Positions 28,101 through 36,099 are shown, numbered from the stretch's first letter. The stretch: DNA of 64,000 bases from Lachnospiraceae bacterium (GCA_024696005.1 JAILHF010000051.1:124001-188000); one strand, 5' to 3'. Program-made: numbers and translations. Notes: generated from the sequence alone by a model not told the origin.

Positions 28101-31100
28101 TGCTTTTGTCTTATGATGCCAACGGCGGCTCGGGAACGCTGCCCACGCCGAAGACTTATGTGGCAGGCAGCGGCCATGCGGACCGGATCGATGACGGCTC
28201 GAACATCTCGAGGCACGGTTACCGCTTCACCGGATGGAATACAAAGGCTGATGGCAGCGGCATGGCTGTTGCCGCCGGGAAGACGGATTTTGCGCCCTCT
28301 GCCACGACGATCCTTTATGCACAGTGGGAAGCGAACCGCTATTCCGTGGCCTTTCATGCAAATGGCGGCACGGGCACGATGAGTGCCCAGAGCTTCACTT
28401 ATGATGAAGAAAAGCCTCTTTCGGCCTGCGGCTTCAGCCGAGCCGGAAAGCTCTTTGCCGGTTGGGCCGTGAGCGCGGACGGCGATGTGCTTTATCCGGA
28501 CGGACAGAGTGTGAAGAACCTCGCGGCCATGGGCAGCGTGACGCTTTACGCGAAATGGGTGGATGAATCCTGGACGGTTTCCGGCGAAGTGAAGGAAGGG
28601 GAAGATGAAGAGAGCGGCACGCCCGCGCAGGGGATCAGCGTGAGCCTGAATCGCGGTGACGTGATCTTCGGCAGCGCGCAGAGCACCGGCCTTGACGGGC
28701 GCTATTCCTTCAGCGGTGTTCCGGCGGGCCTCTACAACCTGGTTGCGACAAGAACGCTGAACGGCAAGCCCCAGACCGTCACGGCCCTGGTGGAAGTGAG
28801 CGGCGGAAATGTGGATGTGAGCGCGATCGTGATGCCGGATGCGAACATCAGCTCCAAGATCGACGTGCAGGATGACACGCCTGCCGTGATGGTTGGCGGA
28901 CTGGATGCCGTGGCACTCGAAAACGCCGAAGAAGGCAGTGAAGTGACCGTCACGATGACGGTGGAGACAAAGAGTGAGAAACAGGCCGAGGGAGCGTCGG
29001 AGCTCCGCCGGCTGGCCGAGGAAGGCCTTGCGGACGGTGAGACCGTCGGGATCGATTTCCTGGACATCAGCATCGGAAAGACGATCGGTGAGGGGACGGA
29101 TGTCGAAGCCGTCACGGAAACCGCCGCGTTGGTGGAACTGGTCATTCCGTTTACCTTTGCTGGCAGAAAGAATTTCCGCATGATGCGCTTCCATGACGAC
29201 GAGGCGCAGGAATTCCGCAGGCTCTCCTCCGGACAGGCACAGCTTGCAGACGGGACGTATCTTGAGGATCCGGAAAACAACAGGATCTTTGTGTATTCGA
29301 GCCGTTTCTCGACCTTTGCCATCAGTTATGAGAGCATCTCGAAATATGTGATCACCTTCCATGCGAATGACGGAACGGAAGCCAAGCGCACGCAGGAGGT
29401 GGCAGCGGATGCCGCGATGCCCGTCTCTCTTGATGCGAACCGCTTCAGCCGCGAAGGCCATAACTTTGCCGGCTGGAACACCCTGGCAAACGGAAACGGC
29501 ACTTCCTACCGTGACGGAGCACGGGTGACGATCGATTCCGACCTTACGCTTTACGCGCAGTGGACGGAGATCCCGCCCGAGCCCGTGATCCACACGGTGA
29601 GATTCAACATGTGCGGCCACGGAACGGCGATCGATCCCCAGCAGATCCCGGACGGCGGGCGGGTGACGCGACCCGCGCCCGATCCCACGGCCGTGGGCTT
29701 TACCTTCGGGGGCTGGTATACCGAGGTGGAATGCCGGACGGCTTATGACTTTACACAGACCGTGAGCAGTGATTTCTATCTGTACGCGAAGTGGGTGGAA
29801 AGCGAGGAGCAGTTTACCGTGAGCTTCAACATGATGAGCCACGGTGAGGAGATCCCCGCGCAGACCGTCTCGGCCGGCCAGCTTCTGGAGAGGCCCGACG
29901 ATCCCGTTGACGAGGTTTATGATTTCATCGGCTGGTACACGGAAGAGGAACTGGAGAACGAATACGATTTCGAGACGCCCGTGACGGCGGACTTCTGGCT
30001 GTACGCGAAATGGACGATCAAGCAGCACAGCGTGAGCTTCAACATGGCCGGAAAGACCGTGGAGAATGCGCCCGAAACGCAGAACGTGGAGCACGGTTCC
30101 GCAGCAGCACGTCCCGCGGAGGATCCCGAAGCCGAAGGCTTCATCTTTACAGACTGGTACACGGAAGCGGCTTGCGAGAACGTCTATGATTTTGCAACGC
30201 CCGTGACGGAAGACATCGAGCTCTTTGCGGGCTGGAGGGAAGCGCAGAAGTTCAGCGTGAGCTTCAACATGTGCGGAAAAGATGCAACGGATGTGCCGGA
30301 GACCCAGGAAGTCTGGGAGGGCAGGTTCGCTGCCGAACCGGCCACCGAGCCGAAGGCAGAGGGCTTCAAATTTGCCGGCTGGTACCGTGAGGCGGAGTGT
30401 GAGAATCACTTTAACTTCAGTGAGCCCATCCTGGCAGACACGGTGGTATATGCAAAGTGGATCGACGCAGAGGCGGAGCGCTTCACCGTAAGCTTCAATC
30501 TGTGCGGCAAGCCCGGTACCGCTCCTTCGAGCCAGCTTGTCGAGAAGGGGGCCACGGCGACCGAGCCGGCCGTTCCCGAGGCGAAGGGCTTTATCTTTAC
30601 CGGCTGGTACACGGAGCCCGAATGTGTCAATCTGTATGATTTCGGCACGCCGGTGACGGCGGATCTGATGCTGTATGCAGGCTGGAGGGAAGGCTCTGCT
30701 GTTGTGATCGGGGGCGCAGCCTGGAACCTGTATGAGGATGCTTCGGTGCACGAGTTCAAAGTGAGCGGCATCAATGTGAGCGGCACGGTGGCGAACAGCA
30801 ACGCAAAGTCGAAGGCTTATTTCGATGCCAGGATCAGCGGCTCCACGATCACGGTGAGCGTGAGCGGTGACAGGAAGAAGGCGGCCTCGAACGCCATTCT
30901 CGAGTTTGATCTGGGCAAGGACGGCGTGATCGAATACGAGCTCCCGGTGAGCTATGTGAAGCCGGTCTTCAAGCTCAGTTCCACAACGGCAACGATCAAG
31001 AACGGAACCGAAACTGTTCTGAAGACAACTCTGCTGGTGAAGAACGAGGAAGGCAGCTTTGAACCTTATGACATGACGGATGTAAGTGTGAGCGGAAACG

Positions 31101-32134
31101 GCCTCGGTACCGTGACCAAGGCGGCCGACGGCAGCATCGAGATCAGGACTTCCGCGGCTGGCAAGAGAAAGATCACTGTCACAAAGGAAAGCTGGGACGG
31201 CAGGGAAACGGTGAGTCTGGCGTACAACGTGAAGGGCTCAAAAAAGGATGTGCTGGCCGTTGACCTTCAGGGCCTCAAGACGGTTGTCGTGAACAGCAAC
31301 GCGGAGTGGCAGACCTTTACCTTTGATGTGACATTAAACGGCGCGGCCGTCTCCGGAACGGGTGCTCAGGCTGTTTCGATCATCGACAAAAAGCAGACTG
31401 GCCTGGCCACGATCAGCACGGGCGGTAAGCTTGTGATCGCATACAAGAGCGGTGTGAAGAAGGGAAACTACACGATCACCCTGCAGGCCGGTGAAGCGAA
31501 GACGAACGTTAAGATCAAAGTAAGTGACAAGCCTCTCGACAAGGCTGTCTCGCTGAAGCTCAAGACAAAGTACGATGTGGTCACGAGGCAGGGCATGGTG
31601 GTCGTTCCGAAGCTTACAGACGTGGGCGGCAGCATCAAGGCGGTCTCGGTGGCGGAAAGCGGCTTCCTCGCAAAGCTGAACGCGGCCGGCAACATTGTGA
31701 TCGACTACAGCGGCAATGCCTACGACGCGAAGAACTTAAAGATCGGGACGCTGACACTGACGCTTACGATCAGCGGCGTGGAGAAGCCGGTGACGATCGA
31801 GCTGAAGAACGTGAAGGCAAAGAAGACCATGCCCAAGACTAAGGCGGTGAGCGTGATGATCCCTGCGGATGCTTCCGAAGCAGCCGGCAAGGTCATCGGA
31901 ACGGCAAACATCGTGAGCAGCTACAAGGACAGCGCCGGGATGATCAGAACCATCAAGCCTGTAGAGGTCTCGATCGTGGGCACGCCGAAGGGTGTGGAAG
32001 CAAAGGTCAACGAGAGTGACTTTGGCGAGATCGACATTTACAGCTTAAACAAGAAGAACGCTTCGTTTAAGGTGAAGCTGACCTATGCCGGCGGCGTGAC
32101 GAAGACCGTAACGGTAAAGGTAAAGAAAAAGTAA
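22196..32134 (+). CDS. Giant secreted repeat protein with DUF6273-like and InlB-type domains
   Basis: The 3312-residue product has a signal peptide with likely cleavage after AYA (residue 31). In order: a DUF6273-like domain (about 84-310, YVYYGQYPFE to CGVSPAFNVDLS); two Gly-rich beta-helix-like regions (about 460-620 and 775-960); an AT-rich insert (about 1084-1188); bacterial Ig and MBG/YDG modules (about 1190-1690); InlB B-type repeats (from about 1970); a carboxypeptidase-regulatory-like fold (about 2125-2215); five FNMCGHG-type modules (about 2466-2830); and Ig-like Lys-rich repeats to the end. No LPxTG or anchor is seen, so it is secreted or held non-covalently. Adhesion is plausible but unproven. 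Confidence 0.9.
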   Translation: MKKSKASIRRFAAMGLTVSLLAGTFPAPAYAQTAEGPASRGMTELSEQPGASDPSGTAPAVFLGTNGIGSPVPGPVEEENRDVPWEGSYVYYGQYPFEAEGVSVTEPVKYRILDPRTQKFSGESKLSTMLLDCDSVLYQEKFIDSETPTGNDWADSLIRSELNGSSFYGKEGVFTALEKAAITSSSIPTHYPREVQMPAQSGGNLVGYVPLENDHVFLLDAEDLSNPAYGYTPSYIGGNRMKQAMHSDGYGRDWWTRTAQSDTSQGYRAGYVCADVVDTYGYSLRGALNVKFVNAYCGVSPAFNVDLSRVVFAKPLASQENCHKLSLLDSGISLSGLSVSETDTDDAYELVVSYQLTDVDAQFDPTLVSYVVSSGKWSEETGWSADAEVLQYGKLAAASANGGSFSVDRTKASGNWGQDYHVYLVAEVQNDGEATDYASAPVEIESDFTKTYIDAEGEVAYATGFTRLTGSESGTLDAGWYYAEGSLSYGQGLSFSSGDVHLILADGCDLKIGSENSPVTGSGLNLSGGHLYVYGQSEGSGALTICSTGDSIYAGSGYTQCGGNVKLVSTGAEGIYSNGAFCQYDGILTVNSKATSLWFSSTTVCGGRLDAVTTDTERFYAVVNTLELRIHDPEDSVHFNRMNCTAVTVAEGKAVTEGNTLYVGALTNAQIADKNLVPAYTVSVADGITGGRISAYKVQTTDRNFVAANDADKTFAYSSSPENGFLLEELHVLDEDGNEIPHNNNLFTVPDSNVVISAVFGRIPTDLGDTGADYVATDGEILTGSCYHGIAIADGASITLDNASIGWGIICKGSATITLSGTNSVKGEAYQAGIQVGGAGSVLTIRGKGALEAKGGDFSAGIGLGRAFKSEVRGGDIVIEDGTITANGNGKGAGIGTGICYGDGASATLGNIIIKGGTIKAVGGDASDAPPGIGKGIAYSGGEAFIGSVGIYDSVELVDAAGISESIRYMSGESDVSADPEAYFAISEFNGRSIIGPRETADYGIRLKVNTNNGGGTATAPETAKYLELVSVDVNPGFGSHLVTLEVRDEKNQEIEIFGNCFVMPRGSVTVTVQFSLGVHGGAVYDLKYDDTNGGTTDQRIGYLYEGVTTVMIQYGLSYYFIEFMSPYQRFYLLGDSDNYEAIPFAGGMGKQSSNYNTRFKLDYEATGGYYDFTLTRVDKDSWYISIVKTAPVVDVIPDQEYTGSAVTPDPMVLLGSLEVTKGTDYEYSYENNTAPGKATVTITFKGDYASFGSVKKEFNIVRAVSEPAIEVAAATYTGSALEPAVTVKDGETVIDPSEYELSFSNNVNVALSGDENAPCVTVTDKPGGSYSVNGSRTFTILPKTAVLSWRNTELVYNGSAQSPTASVSNLVTGDACSVSVSGEETNAGEYTATASGLSNRNYKLPESSEEKSTAFSIAKKKLTIKGITAETKEYDGGTEAELDLSNAEISGLVENDTVEFTVTGAFADAGKGDDKTVTLSGWNLTSGGTNYEIDAAHSQKTATASITGVQVYISGISAKNKEYDGNVAAQLEGTAVLKRVNGDSVPAGLTVSNVTASFASRNAGSGIDVSITGGRLSDAENYALNLDVTNEKLGLAADITKKTVDVTVAAGDKTYDATTDAELTVSVSGTCAGDVILIEGLRGAFSDKNAASGKTVTIDKSGMTVSGNENYQLSDIPASVTADINKRSLADEGVRVLPVPMQNYTGSALEPKPVVKWLSITLEEGADKDYMLSYENNTDVGTASVRITGSNNFEGTISKDFTIGLPAFGTLSLMQPADKDYGEALGAAPTVTARDGEGRDIALTGENVKIYYSASSAGAGTEWDPEESGLHTGTWHVWAVVEEKAAAGSDPGHAAASSARLGFKVNKIPQLKPADTVLPEQAAGYEVTLVLPANAKNADFEYAVTETSVAPASDSALWSVVPALSDGKFALAGLSPATDYTVWLRRKADANHTPSEAIGTSLQTPASVLLSYDANGGSGTLPTPKTYVAGSGHADRIDDGSNISRHGYRFTGWNTKADGSGMAVAAGKTDFAPSATTILYAQWEANRYSVAFHANGGTGTMSAQSFTYDEEKPLSACGFSRAGKLFAGWAVSADGDVLYPDGQSVKNLAAMGSVTLYAKWVDESWTVSGEVKEGEDEESGTPAQGISVSLNRGDVIFGSAQSTGLDGRYSFSGVPAGLYNLVATRTLNGKPQTVTALVEVSGGNVDVSAIVMPDANISSKIDVQDDTPAVMVGGLDAVALENAEEGSEVTVTMTVETKSEKQAEGASELRRLAEEGLADGETVGIDFLDISIGKTIGEGTDVEAVTETAALVELVIPFTFAGRKNFRMMRFHDDEAQEFRRLSSGQAQLADGTYLEDPENNRIFVYSSRFSTFAISYESISKYVITFHANDGTEAKRTQEVAADAAMPVSLDANRFSREGHNFAGWNTLANGNGTSYRDGARVTIDSDLTLYAQWTEIPPEPVIHTVRFNMCGHGTAIDPQQIPDGGRVTRPAPDPTAVGFTFGGWYTEVECRTAYDFTQTVSSDFYLYAKWVESEEQFTVSFNMMSHGEEIPAQTVSAGQLLERPDDPVDEVYDFIGWYTEEELENEYDFETPVTADFWLYAKWTIKQHSVSFNMAGKTVENAPETQNVEHGSAAARPAEDPEAEGFIFTDWYTEAACENVYDFATPVTEDIELFAGWREAQKFSVSFNMCGKDATDVPETQEVWEGRFAAEPATEPKAEGFKFAGWYREAECENHFNFSEPILADTVVYAKWIDAEAERFTVSFNLCGKPGTAPSSQLVEKGATATEPAVPEAKGFIFTGWYTEPECVNLYDFGTPVTADLMLYAGWREGSAVVIGGAAWNLYEDASVHEFKVSGINVSGTVANSNAKSKAYFDARISGSTITVSVSGDRKKAASNAILEFDLGKDGVIEYELPVSYVKPVFKLSSTTATIKNGTETVLKTTLLVKNEEGSFEPYDMTDVSVSGNGLGTVTKAADGSIEIRTSAAGKRKITVTKESWDGRETVSLAYNVKGSKKDVLAVDLQGLKTVVVNSNAEWQTFTFDVTLNGAAVSGTGAQAVSIIDKKQTGLATISTGGKLVIAYKSGVKKGNYTITLQAGEAKTNVKIKVSDKPLDKAVSLKLKTKYDVVTRQGMVVVPKLTDVGGSIKAVSVAESGFLAKLNAAGNIVIDYSGNAYDAKNLKIGTLTLTLTISGVEKPVTIELKNVKAKKTMPKTKAVSVMIPADASEAAGKVIGTANIVSSYKDSAGMIRTIKPVEVSIVGTPKGVEAKVNESDFGEIDIYSLNKKNASFKVKLTYAGGVTKTVTVKVKKK
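25446..25760 (+). other. AT-rich patch inside the giant gene
   Basis: About 300 bases use visibly AT-richer codons than the rest of the gene (many tat, ttt, aat, gat, tta). The reading frame is unbroken and encodes roughly residues 1084-1188, rich in Tyr and Phe. It is flanked by normal-composition repeats. It looks like a domain acquired by recombination. Confidence 0.7.
29591..30686 (+). repeat. Five tandem modules of about 73 residues in the giant gene
   Basis: Each module starts like VSFNMCGK/VRFNMCGHG, has GWYTE.EC near the middle and ends in LYAKW or LYAGW. The copies have diverged at the DNA level, so they are old. The same module is found twice or more in the second giant protein near 60400-60640. 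Confidence 0.85.
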
Positions 32135-32149
32135 GGCGGGTAACGTTTG

Positions 32150-32165
32150 GCGGCCGAACGGCCGC
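32150..32165. repeat. Short perfect inverted repeat after the giant gene
   Basis: GCGGCC-GAAC-GGCCGC in the gap after the giant gene. The stem is strong but no T run follows, so it is only a possible terminator or a transcript-end stabiliser. Confidence 0.45.
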
Positions 32166-32200
32166 TGAACAAAAGCAAACAGGCTTTCAGAGGCGGGTAT

Positions 32201-32653
32201 ATGCACAGATTATATGAACAGGAAGACATCGCCATATTCTGGGATTCGGAGAAATGCAGGCATGCGAAACGTTGCGTGACCGGAAGCCCCAGGACTTTCG
32301 ACATCACGAGACGCCCCTGGATCGACCCGACCAAGGCACCGACGGCCGAGATCTGGCAGGCTGTCAGTGCCTGTCCTTCCGGTGCCCTGACCTGTGTTTA
32401 CACCCATGGGATCCGGATCGTCCTGGACGAAGAGGGGCACAGGAGTATCGCTCTGGATGGCGAAAAACAGATCGGGGAATGCGATTTTGACGAGACGGAG
32501 GATTGCGTGGAGATCTTCCATACGGAAGTGCTGCCGGAATACGGAAGAAAAGGGATCGCAAAACGCCTGGTCTATAAAGTGACGGAAGCAGCCGAGCACG
32601 CAAAAAAGCGCGTGCTTTCCAGCTGCTCTTATGCGAAGAAGGTACTGGAATGA
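32201..32653 (+). CDS. Fused YjdI-like Fe-S mono-cluster and YjdJ-like GNAT protein
   Basis: In E. coli these are two adjacent genes; here they form one 150-residue protein. Residues 1-68 match the divergent 4Fe-4S mono-cluster domain: C19-x-H21-x3-C25, then RRPWIDP and C58-PSGAL, with C65 extra. Residues about 70-150 match the small GNAT-like acetyltransferase domain (EVLPEYGRKGIAKRLVYKV, then CSYAKKVLE). The frame is open upstream to 32147, but the ATG at 32201 follows AGGCGGG closely and starts the conserved domain. The stop overlaps the next start as ATGA, so it is coupled to the GGDEF gene. Substrate unknown. Confidence 0.85.
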   Translation: MHRLYEQEDIAIFWDSEKCRHAKRCVTGSPRTFDITRRPWIDPTKAPTAEIWQAVSACPSGALTCVYTHGIRIVLDEEGHRSIALDGEKQIGECDFDETEDCVEIFHTEVLPEYGRKGIAKRLVYKVTEAAEHAKKRVLSSCSYAKKVLE

Positions 32654-34584
32654 AGAGAAAGAACATTGCCCTCTTTACGGCACAGCCGGAAGCGGCGCAT
32701 ACGCTCAGGATCATAAACGGGATCGCGGAACAATGCCGGAAATACGGTTATCATTTTTCCGTTTTCACTCCCATGACCCATATGGAATTTAACCGGAAAG
32801 CCTACACCGAGGCTGAGGCACGCATTTACGAACTGGCGGATCTTGATCGGATTGACGGCCTGATCCTGGATGCGGTGAACCTGGTCGTCGGTGAAGGAAA
32901 GCCGATGCTGGAGAGGCTTCTCGAGCGTCTGAAGGATCGTCCGTCACTTCCGGCAGTATCTCTGGAAATGTCCATCGGCGATCTGCCCGTGATCTGCAGC
33001 CGCAACGAGGATGCTCTCCGGGAAATGTGCCGGCACGCCATCGAAGTACACGGCAAAAAGGATATCTGCATCCTTACGGGACAGCAGGGAAATGAGGTGG
33101 CGGAGAGCAGGCTTGCGATCTGTCTGGATGAGATCGAAAAACACGGCCTGGCGGTAAGCACGGAGCATGTCGTCTACGGGGATTTCTGGTACAGCAGCGG
33201 GGATGCGCTGGCCCGGAGCATCGCGGAAGGAAAGATACCGCGCCCGGAGGCTGTGCTCTGCACGAGCACGCACATGGCTCTGGGGCTGATCTACCGGCTT
33301 CGCAGGCTGGGGATAGGGGTACCGGAGGATGTGATCGTCATCGGCTTCGATACAACAAATGAAGGATGCTGCAATGAAGTGATCCTTTCGGCTTATGATG
33401 CGGCAGATGCGCTTTCAGCGGCGGAAACCGTGGACTATATCCGAAGGATCATCGATCCGGGGAAAGAGATCATCCCTTATGAGACAGATGTCAAAAAAAT
33501 GTTCTATGCGGGAATGAGCTGCGGCTGTGATCCGAACATCAAACAATCCATTGCCGCTTTTTTGCGTTCGTCCTATTTGGTAGCTTACAACAGCTCTTCC
33601 GACCAGGACATGAATGAAGTGAGCTTCGGAAGGCTGATGGAAAGCTATAGCCTGGAGGAATTTACCTCTTCCGGATCGCCGGAGGAGTGTTTTGAAAAGA
33701 TGGGGAAGAAGATCTACCTTCTGCATCCGTATCGGAATTATCAGCTCTGCCTCAGGAAAGAATGGCTGACAGACGACGCTGCGGATGAAAAACAGCTTCC
33801 TTCCGAAATGAACATCGTGTTTTCAGCCTGGGAAACGCCGGATCTGAAGTGTCTGGCGGATCTCGAAACCGTGACTTTCCCGACCGCAGTGATGACTCCG
33901 CTTCTGGAGGATGAAAGCCTGGAGCCCAGCGTTTTTTATTTTTCGCCCGTCCATTTTGAGGGGACGAGCTTTGGCTATTGTGTTCTGAGAAGGTCTTTGG
34001 AGGATAAGGTGGTGCTGAGCCTGGTATACCGTACCTGGCTTCGCTTTGTGAACAACGCCCTGGAAATGACCAGGACCAGGATGAAGCTTTTGGCCATGTC
34101 GGTCCGGGACAGCATGACGGGCTTGTTTAACCGCAGAGGCATGGAGATGCAGCTCGAGAAGCTTCTGGAAAGAGAAAATGGAGGCGGGCGGCTTTTTGTT
34201 GCCGTGATCGACATGGACGGCCTGAAGCAGATCAACGATACTTACGGCCATTCGGAAGGCGATGCGGGGATCCTGGCCATCAGCAGGGCGGTTCTCAGGA
34301 GCGCCCGGGATGAGGAGTTCTGCGTGCGGGCCGGCGGGGATGAATTCTTTATCATCGGCGTCGGAAATTACGGGGAATCGGAGTTGCCTGAGCGTGCGGA
34401 AGAATTCCGGAACAAACTTCAAAAGATCCGGGAACGCATGGGCAAGCCCTATGAGATCTCGGCGAGCATCGGCTGTGCCGTGGAGACGATCGATGATGCG
34501 CTGAATATCGACAGCGTGATCGGACGCGCGGACAAGAAAATGTATGAGGAAAAGCTGCGCTCAAAGAAACAGCGGATGCAATGA
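32650..34584 (+). CDS. LacI-type ligand sensor fused to a GGDEF diguanylate cyclase domain
   Basis: Residues 1-280 follow the periplasmic-binding-protein fold of LacI regulators (KNIALFTAQPEAAHTLRIINGI, then EDVIVIGFDTTNE), but there is no DNA-binding helix-turn-helix and no signal peptide or membrane segment, so this is a cytosolic sensor. A middle region of about 200 residues is unassigned. The C-terminal GGDEF domain starts DSMTGLFNRRGME and has an intact GGDEF at residues 562-566. No RxxD inhibitory site is visible in the usual place. The likely role is making cyclic di-GMP in response to a small ligand. It is coupled to the Fe-S/GNAT gene upstream. Confidence 0.9.
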   Translation: MKRKNIALFTAQPEAAHTLRIINGIAEQCRKYGYHFSVFTPMTHMEFNRKAYTEAEARIYELADLDRIDGLILDAVNLVVGEGKPMLERLLERLKDRPSLPAVSLEMSIGDLPVICSRNEDALREMCRHAIEVHGKKDICILTGQQGNEVAESRLAICLDEIEKHGLAVSTEHVVYGDFWYSSGDALARSIAEGKIPRPEAVLCTSTHMALGLIYRLRRLGIGVPEDVIVIGFDTTNEGCCNEVILSAYDAADALSAAETVDYIRRIIDPGKEIIPYETDVKKMFYAGMSCGCDPNIKQSIAAFLRSSYLVAYNSSSDQDMNEVSFGRLMESYSLEEFTSSGSPEECFEKMGKKIYLLHPYRNYQLCLRKEWLTDDAADEKQLPSEMNIVFSAWETPDLKCLADLETVTFPTAVMTPLLEDESLEPSVFYFSPVHFEGTSFGYCVLRRSLEDKVVLSLVYRTWLRFVNNALEMTRTRMKLLAMSVRDSMTGLFNRRGMEMQLEKLLERENGGGRLFVAVIDMDGLKQINDTYGHSEGDAGILAISRAVLRSARDEEFCVRAGGDEFFIIGVGNYGESELPERAEEFRNKLQKIRERMGKPYEISASIGCAVETIDDALNIDSVIGRADKKMYEEKLRSKKQRMQ

Positions 34585-34617
34585 TAAAGATCACCGCTTT
34601 GAGCAGGAATAGAGAGC

Positions 34618-35664
34618 TTATTCGGGAAGCTCATCACCGTTTTTCCGCTGCGCTTTGCGTTTTTCCGAAAGGACGGAGCGGGTCTCACGCATCTTTTTAT
34701 CCGTGGCCTTGGCATAGATATTGGTGGCTGTGATGTTTTTGTGCCCCAATTTGCGCTGCAGGGCCAGAATATCCTTTTCTTCGGCATAAAACTCCATGGC
34801 AAAGGAGGAACGCATCTTGTGCGGGGAGATCTTGCTGCCTTTGCCCGGGATCGATGACATGGCATATTTCTTGACCAGAACCTCAATGGCCCTTATGGAA
34901 AGACGTTTTTCGCCGTTTGTGACAAACAAAGGGCTTTTCTTATCAAGTTTGTTATTGCTAACTTCGCGCTGTTTCAGGTATTCACGGATCAGATCGCGGG
35001 TTTCGTCCGAAAAATAGATCGTCTGCATGTTTCCGCCTTTGCGGACGATCATGACGCTGCAGGCGTCCATGTCCAGATCGGCGATATCGATGGCGTGAAG
35101 CTCGGAAACACGCATTCCGGTATCCAAAAGCAGCGTGATCAGCGCCACGTCACGCACACGGTAACGTTCGTGATGCTTCAGCTGGCGTTTGGTAAGCCCG
35201 TCGCCGGAATCCACGGCATCCAGAAAACGGACCTGTTCCTGCATGTCCAGATGAAGGACTTCGTCGCTCTGGTGGATCTTGACCTTCACGGCGGCCGTGA
35301 CCGGGTTAAAAGGAAGCAGGCGGTTTGCCGTCAGATAATTGAAAAATCGCGACAAAGCGGCACGTTTTCTGGCTACGGTGCGTTCCGCGCGTCCCTGGTC
35401 GCGTATGATGGTCAGGTATCTGGAAATATCCTGGGAATTTACCTTTTTGAATTCCTCCAGGCTGATATCCACGGGATTCATGTCACAGAAATCCGGTTTG
35501 TAGTTCACCAGGTATTCAAAGAACCAATCAAGTTCATGTGCATACGCCAGCCTGGTCGTGTTGGCCATTTCGGTACCGGTTTCCAAAAGAAAAGGCGAAC
35601 AGAATTCCGGAAGCTTATCGCAAAAGGCCATGATCTTTTTTGTGAGATTTTCTTTTTCCAGCAT
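34618..35664 (-). CDS. Tyrosine recombinase (XerC/D-like phage-type integrase)
   Basis: A 348-residue site-specific recombinase with an N-terminal SAM-like core-binding domain (about 30-115) and a catalytic domain carrying R185 (TGMRVSEL), K209, H282-x-x-R285 (PHKMR), H308 (LGHKN) and the nucleophile Y317 (NIYAKA). I choose the ATG at 35664, which has AAAGGA 11 bases upstream, over an upstream start that would add 23 residues. No phage or transposon cargo lies next to it. Immediately upstream is a cluster of hairpin repeats that may be its target. Whether it is a XerCD-type housekeeping enzyme or a mobile-element relic cannot be settled here. Confidence 0.92.
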   Translation of the reverse strand: MLEKENLTKKIMAFCDKLPEFCSPFLLETGTEMANTTRLAYAHELDWFFEYLVNYKPDFCDMNPVDISLEEFKKVNSQDISRYLTIIRDQGRAERTVARKRAALSRFFNYLTANRLLPFNPVTAAVKVKIHQSDEVLHLDMQEQVRFLDAVDSGDGLTKRQLKHHERYRVRDVALITLLLDTGMRVSELHAIDIADLDMDACSVMIVRKGGNMQTIYFSDETRDLIREYLKQREVSNNKLDKKSPLFVTNGEKRLSIRAIEVLVKKYAMSSIPGKGSKISPHKMRSSFAMEFYAEEKDILALQRKLGHKNITATNIYAKATDKKMRETRSVLSEKRKAQRKNGDELPE

Positions 35665-35718
35665 TGTATGTTTATTCCTTTCAAAAAATGCACATATGCA
35701 GCGCATCAGCGGCATTTG

Positions 35719-35741
35719 TTGACATAAGTCCATTATGGTAA
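35719..35741. promoter_or_regulatory. Operator-like inverted pair at the recombinase start site
   Basis: TTGACATAA (35719-35727) faces TTATGGTAA (35733-35741) across five bases. On the minus strand it begins just after the -10 hexamer, where a repressor would block initiation. The arms match the TTnACATAA motif before sepF and yqeK. Confidence 0.5.
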
Positions 35742-35742
35742 C

Positions 35743-35770
35743 ATTATACCACTCTCCCCGGAAAACGCAA
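35743..35770 (-). promoter_or_regulatory. Promoter of the tyrosine recombinase gene
   Basis: On the minus strand, TTGCGT (35770-35765), 16-base spacer, TATAAT (35748-35743). Confidence 0.6.
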
Positions 35771-35897
35771 TAGTAATTGCGTAAAACTATAATTTAACGC
35801 ATAGAAATAAATAAAGCCTCCCTTCTCGCACTGCAGGAATGTTTGACGAAACCGCCGTTAAAAGCTTGCTTTTAAACGGCGGTTTCGTCGGGCATTC

Positions 35898-35971
35898 CGT
35901 AGTTGAGGGGAGGCTTTAGCCTCCCATCAACGATAACGAGCGAACTTGTTCGCGAGTTATCGCAGTGCGAT
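35898..35971. repeat. 74-bp hairpin unit, copy 1
   Basis: Contains the stem TTGAGGGGAGGC-TTTA-GCCTCCC and the stem CGATAAC...GTTATCG with inner CGAAC/GTTCG, ending in CAGTGCGAT. It differs from copy 2 at one base (A for C in the first stem). Confidence 0.9.
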
Positions 35972-36025
35972 CCCACTTGCCAACGCGATGCTTGCATTTT
36001 ATCCGGGGCGCGGTTGGCGGTTGAT

Positions 36026-36099
36026 CGTAGTTGAGGGGAGGCTTTAGCCTCCCCTCAACGATAACGAGCGAACTTGTTCGCGAGTTATCGCAGTGCGAT
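36026..36099. repeat. 74-bp hairpin unit, copy 2
   Basis: Same structure as the unit at 35898-35971; here the first stem is a perfect 12-base inverted repeat around TTTA. Near identity of the copies points to recent duplication. Confidence 0.9.

Noticed and set aside
27215-30751. A 1178-codon open frame on the minus strand inside the giant gene
   Set aside because: The + strand protein has a signal peptide, recognisable domains and repeats, while the antisense frame has no family features. Long antisense frames are expected from the codon bias of this DNA.
35898-36099. CRISPR array
   Set aside because: Only two 74-base units, each internally palindromic with one 54-base gap, and no cas genes. 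It does not have regular short repeats and spacers.
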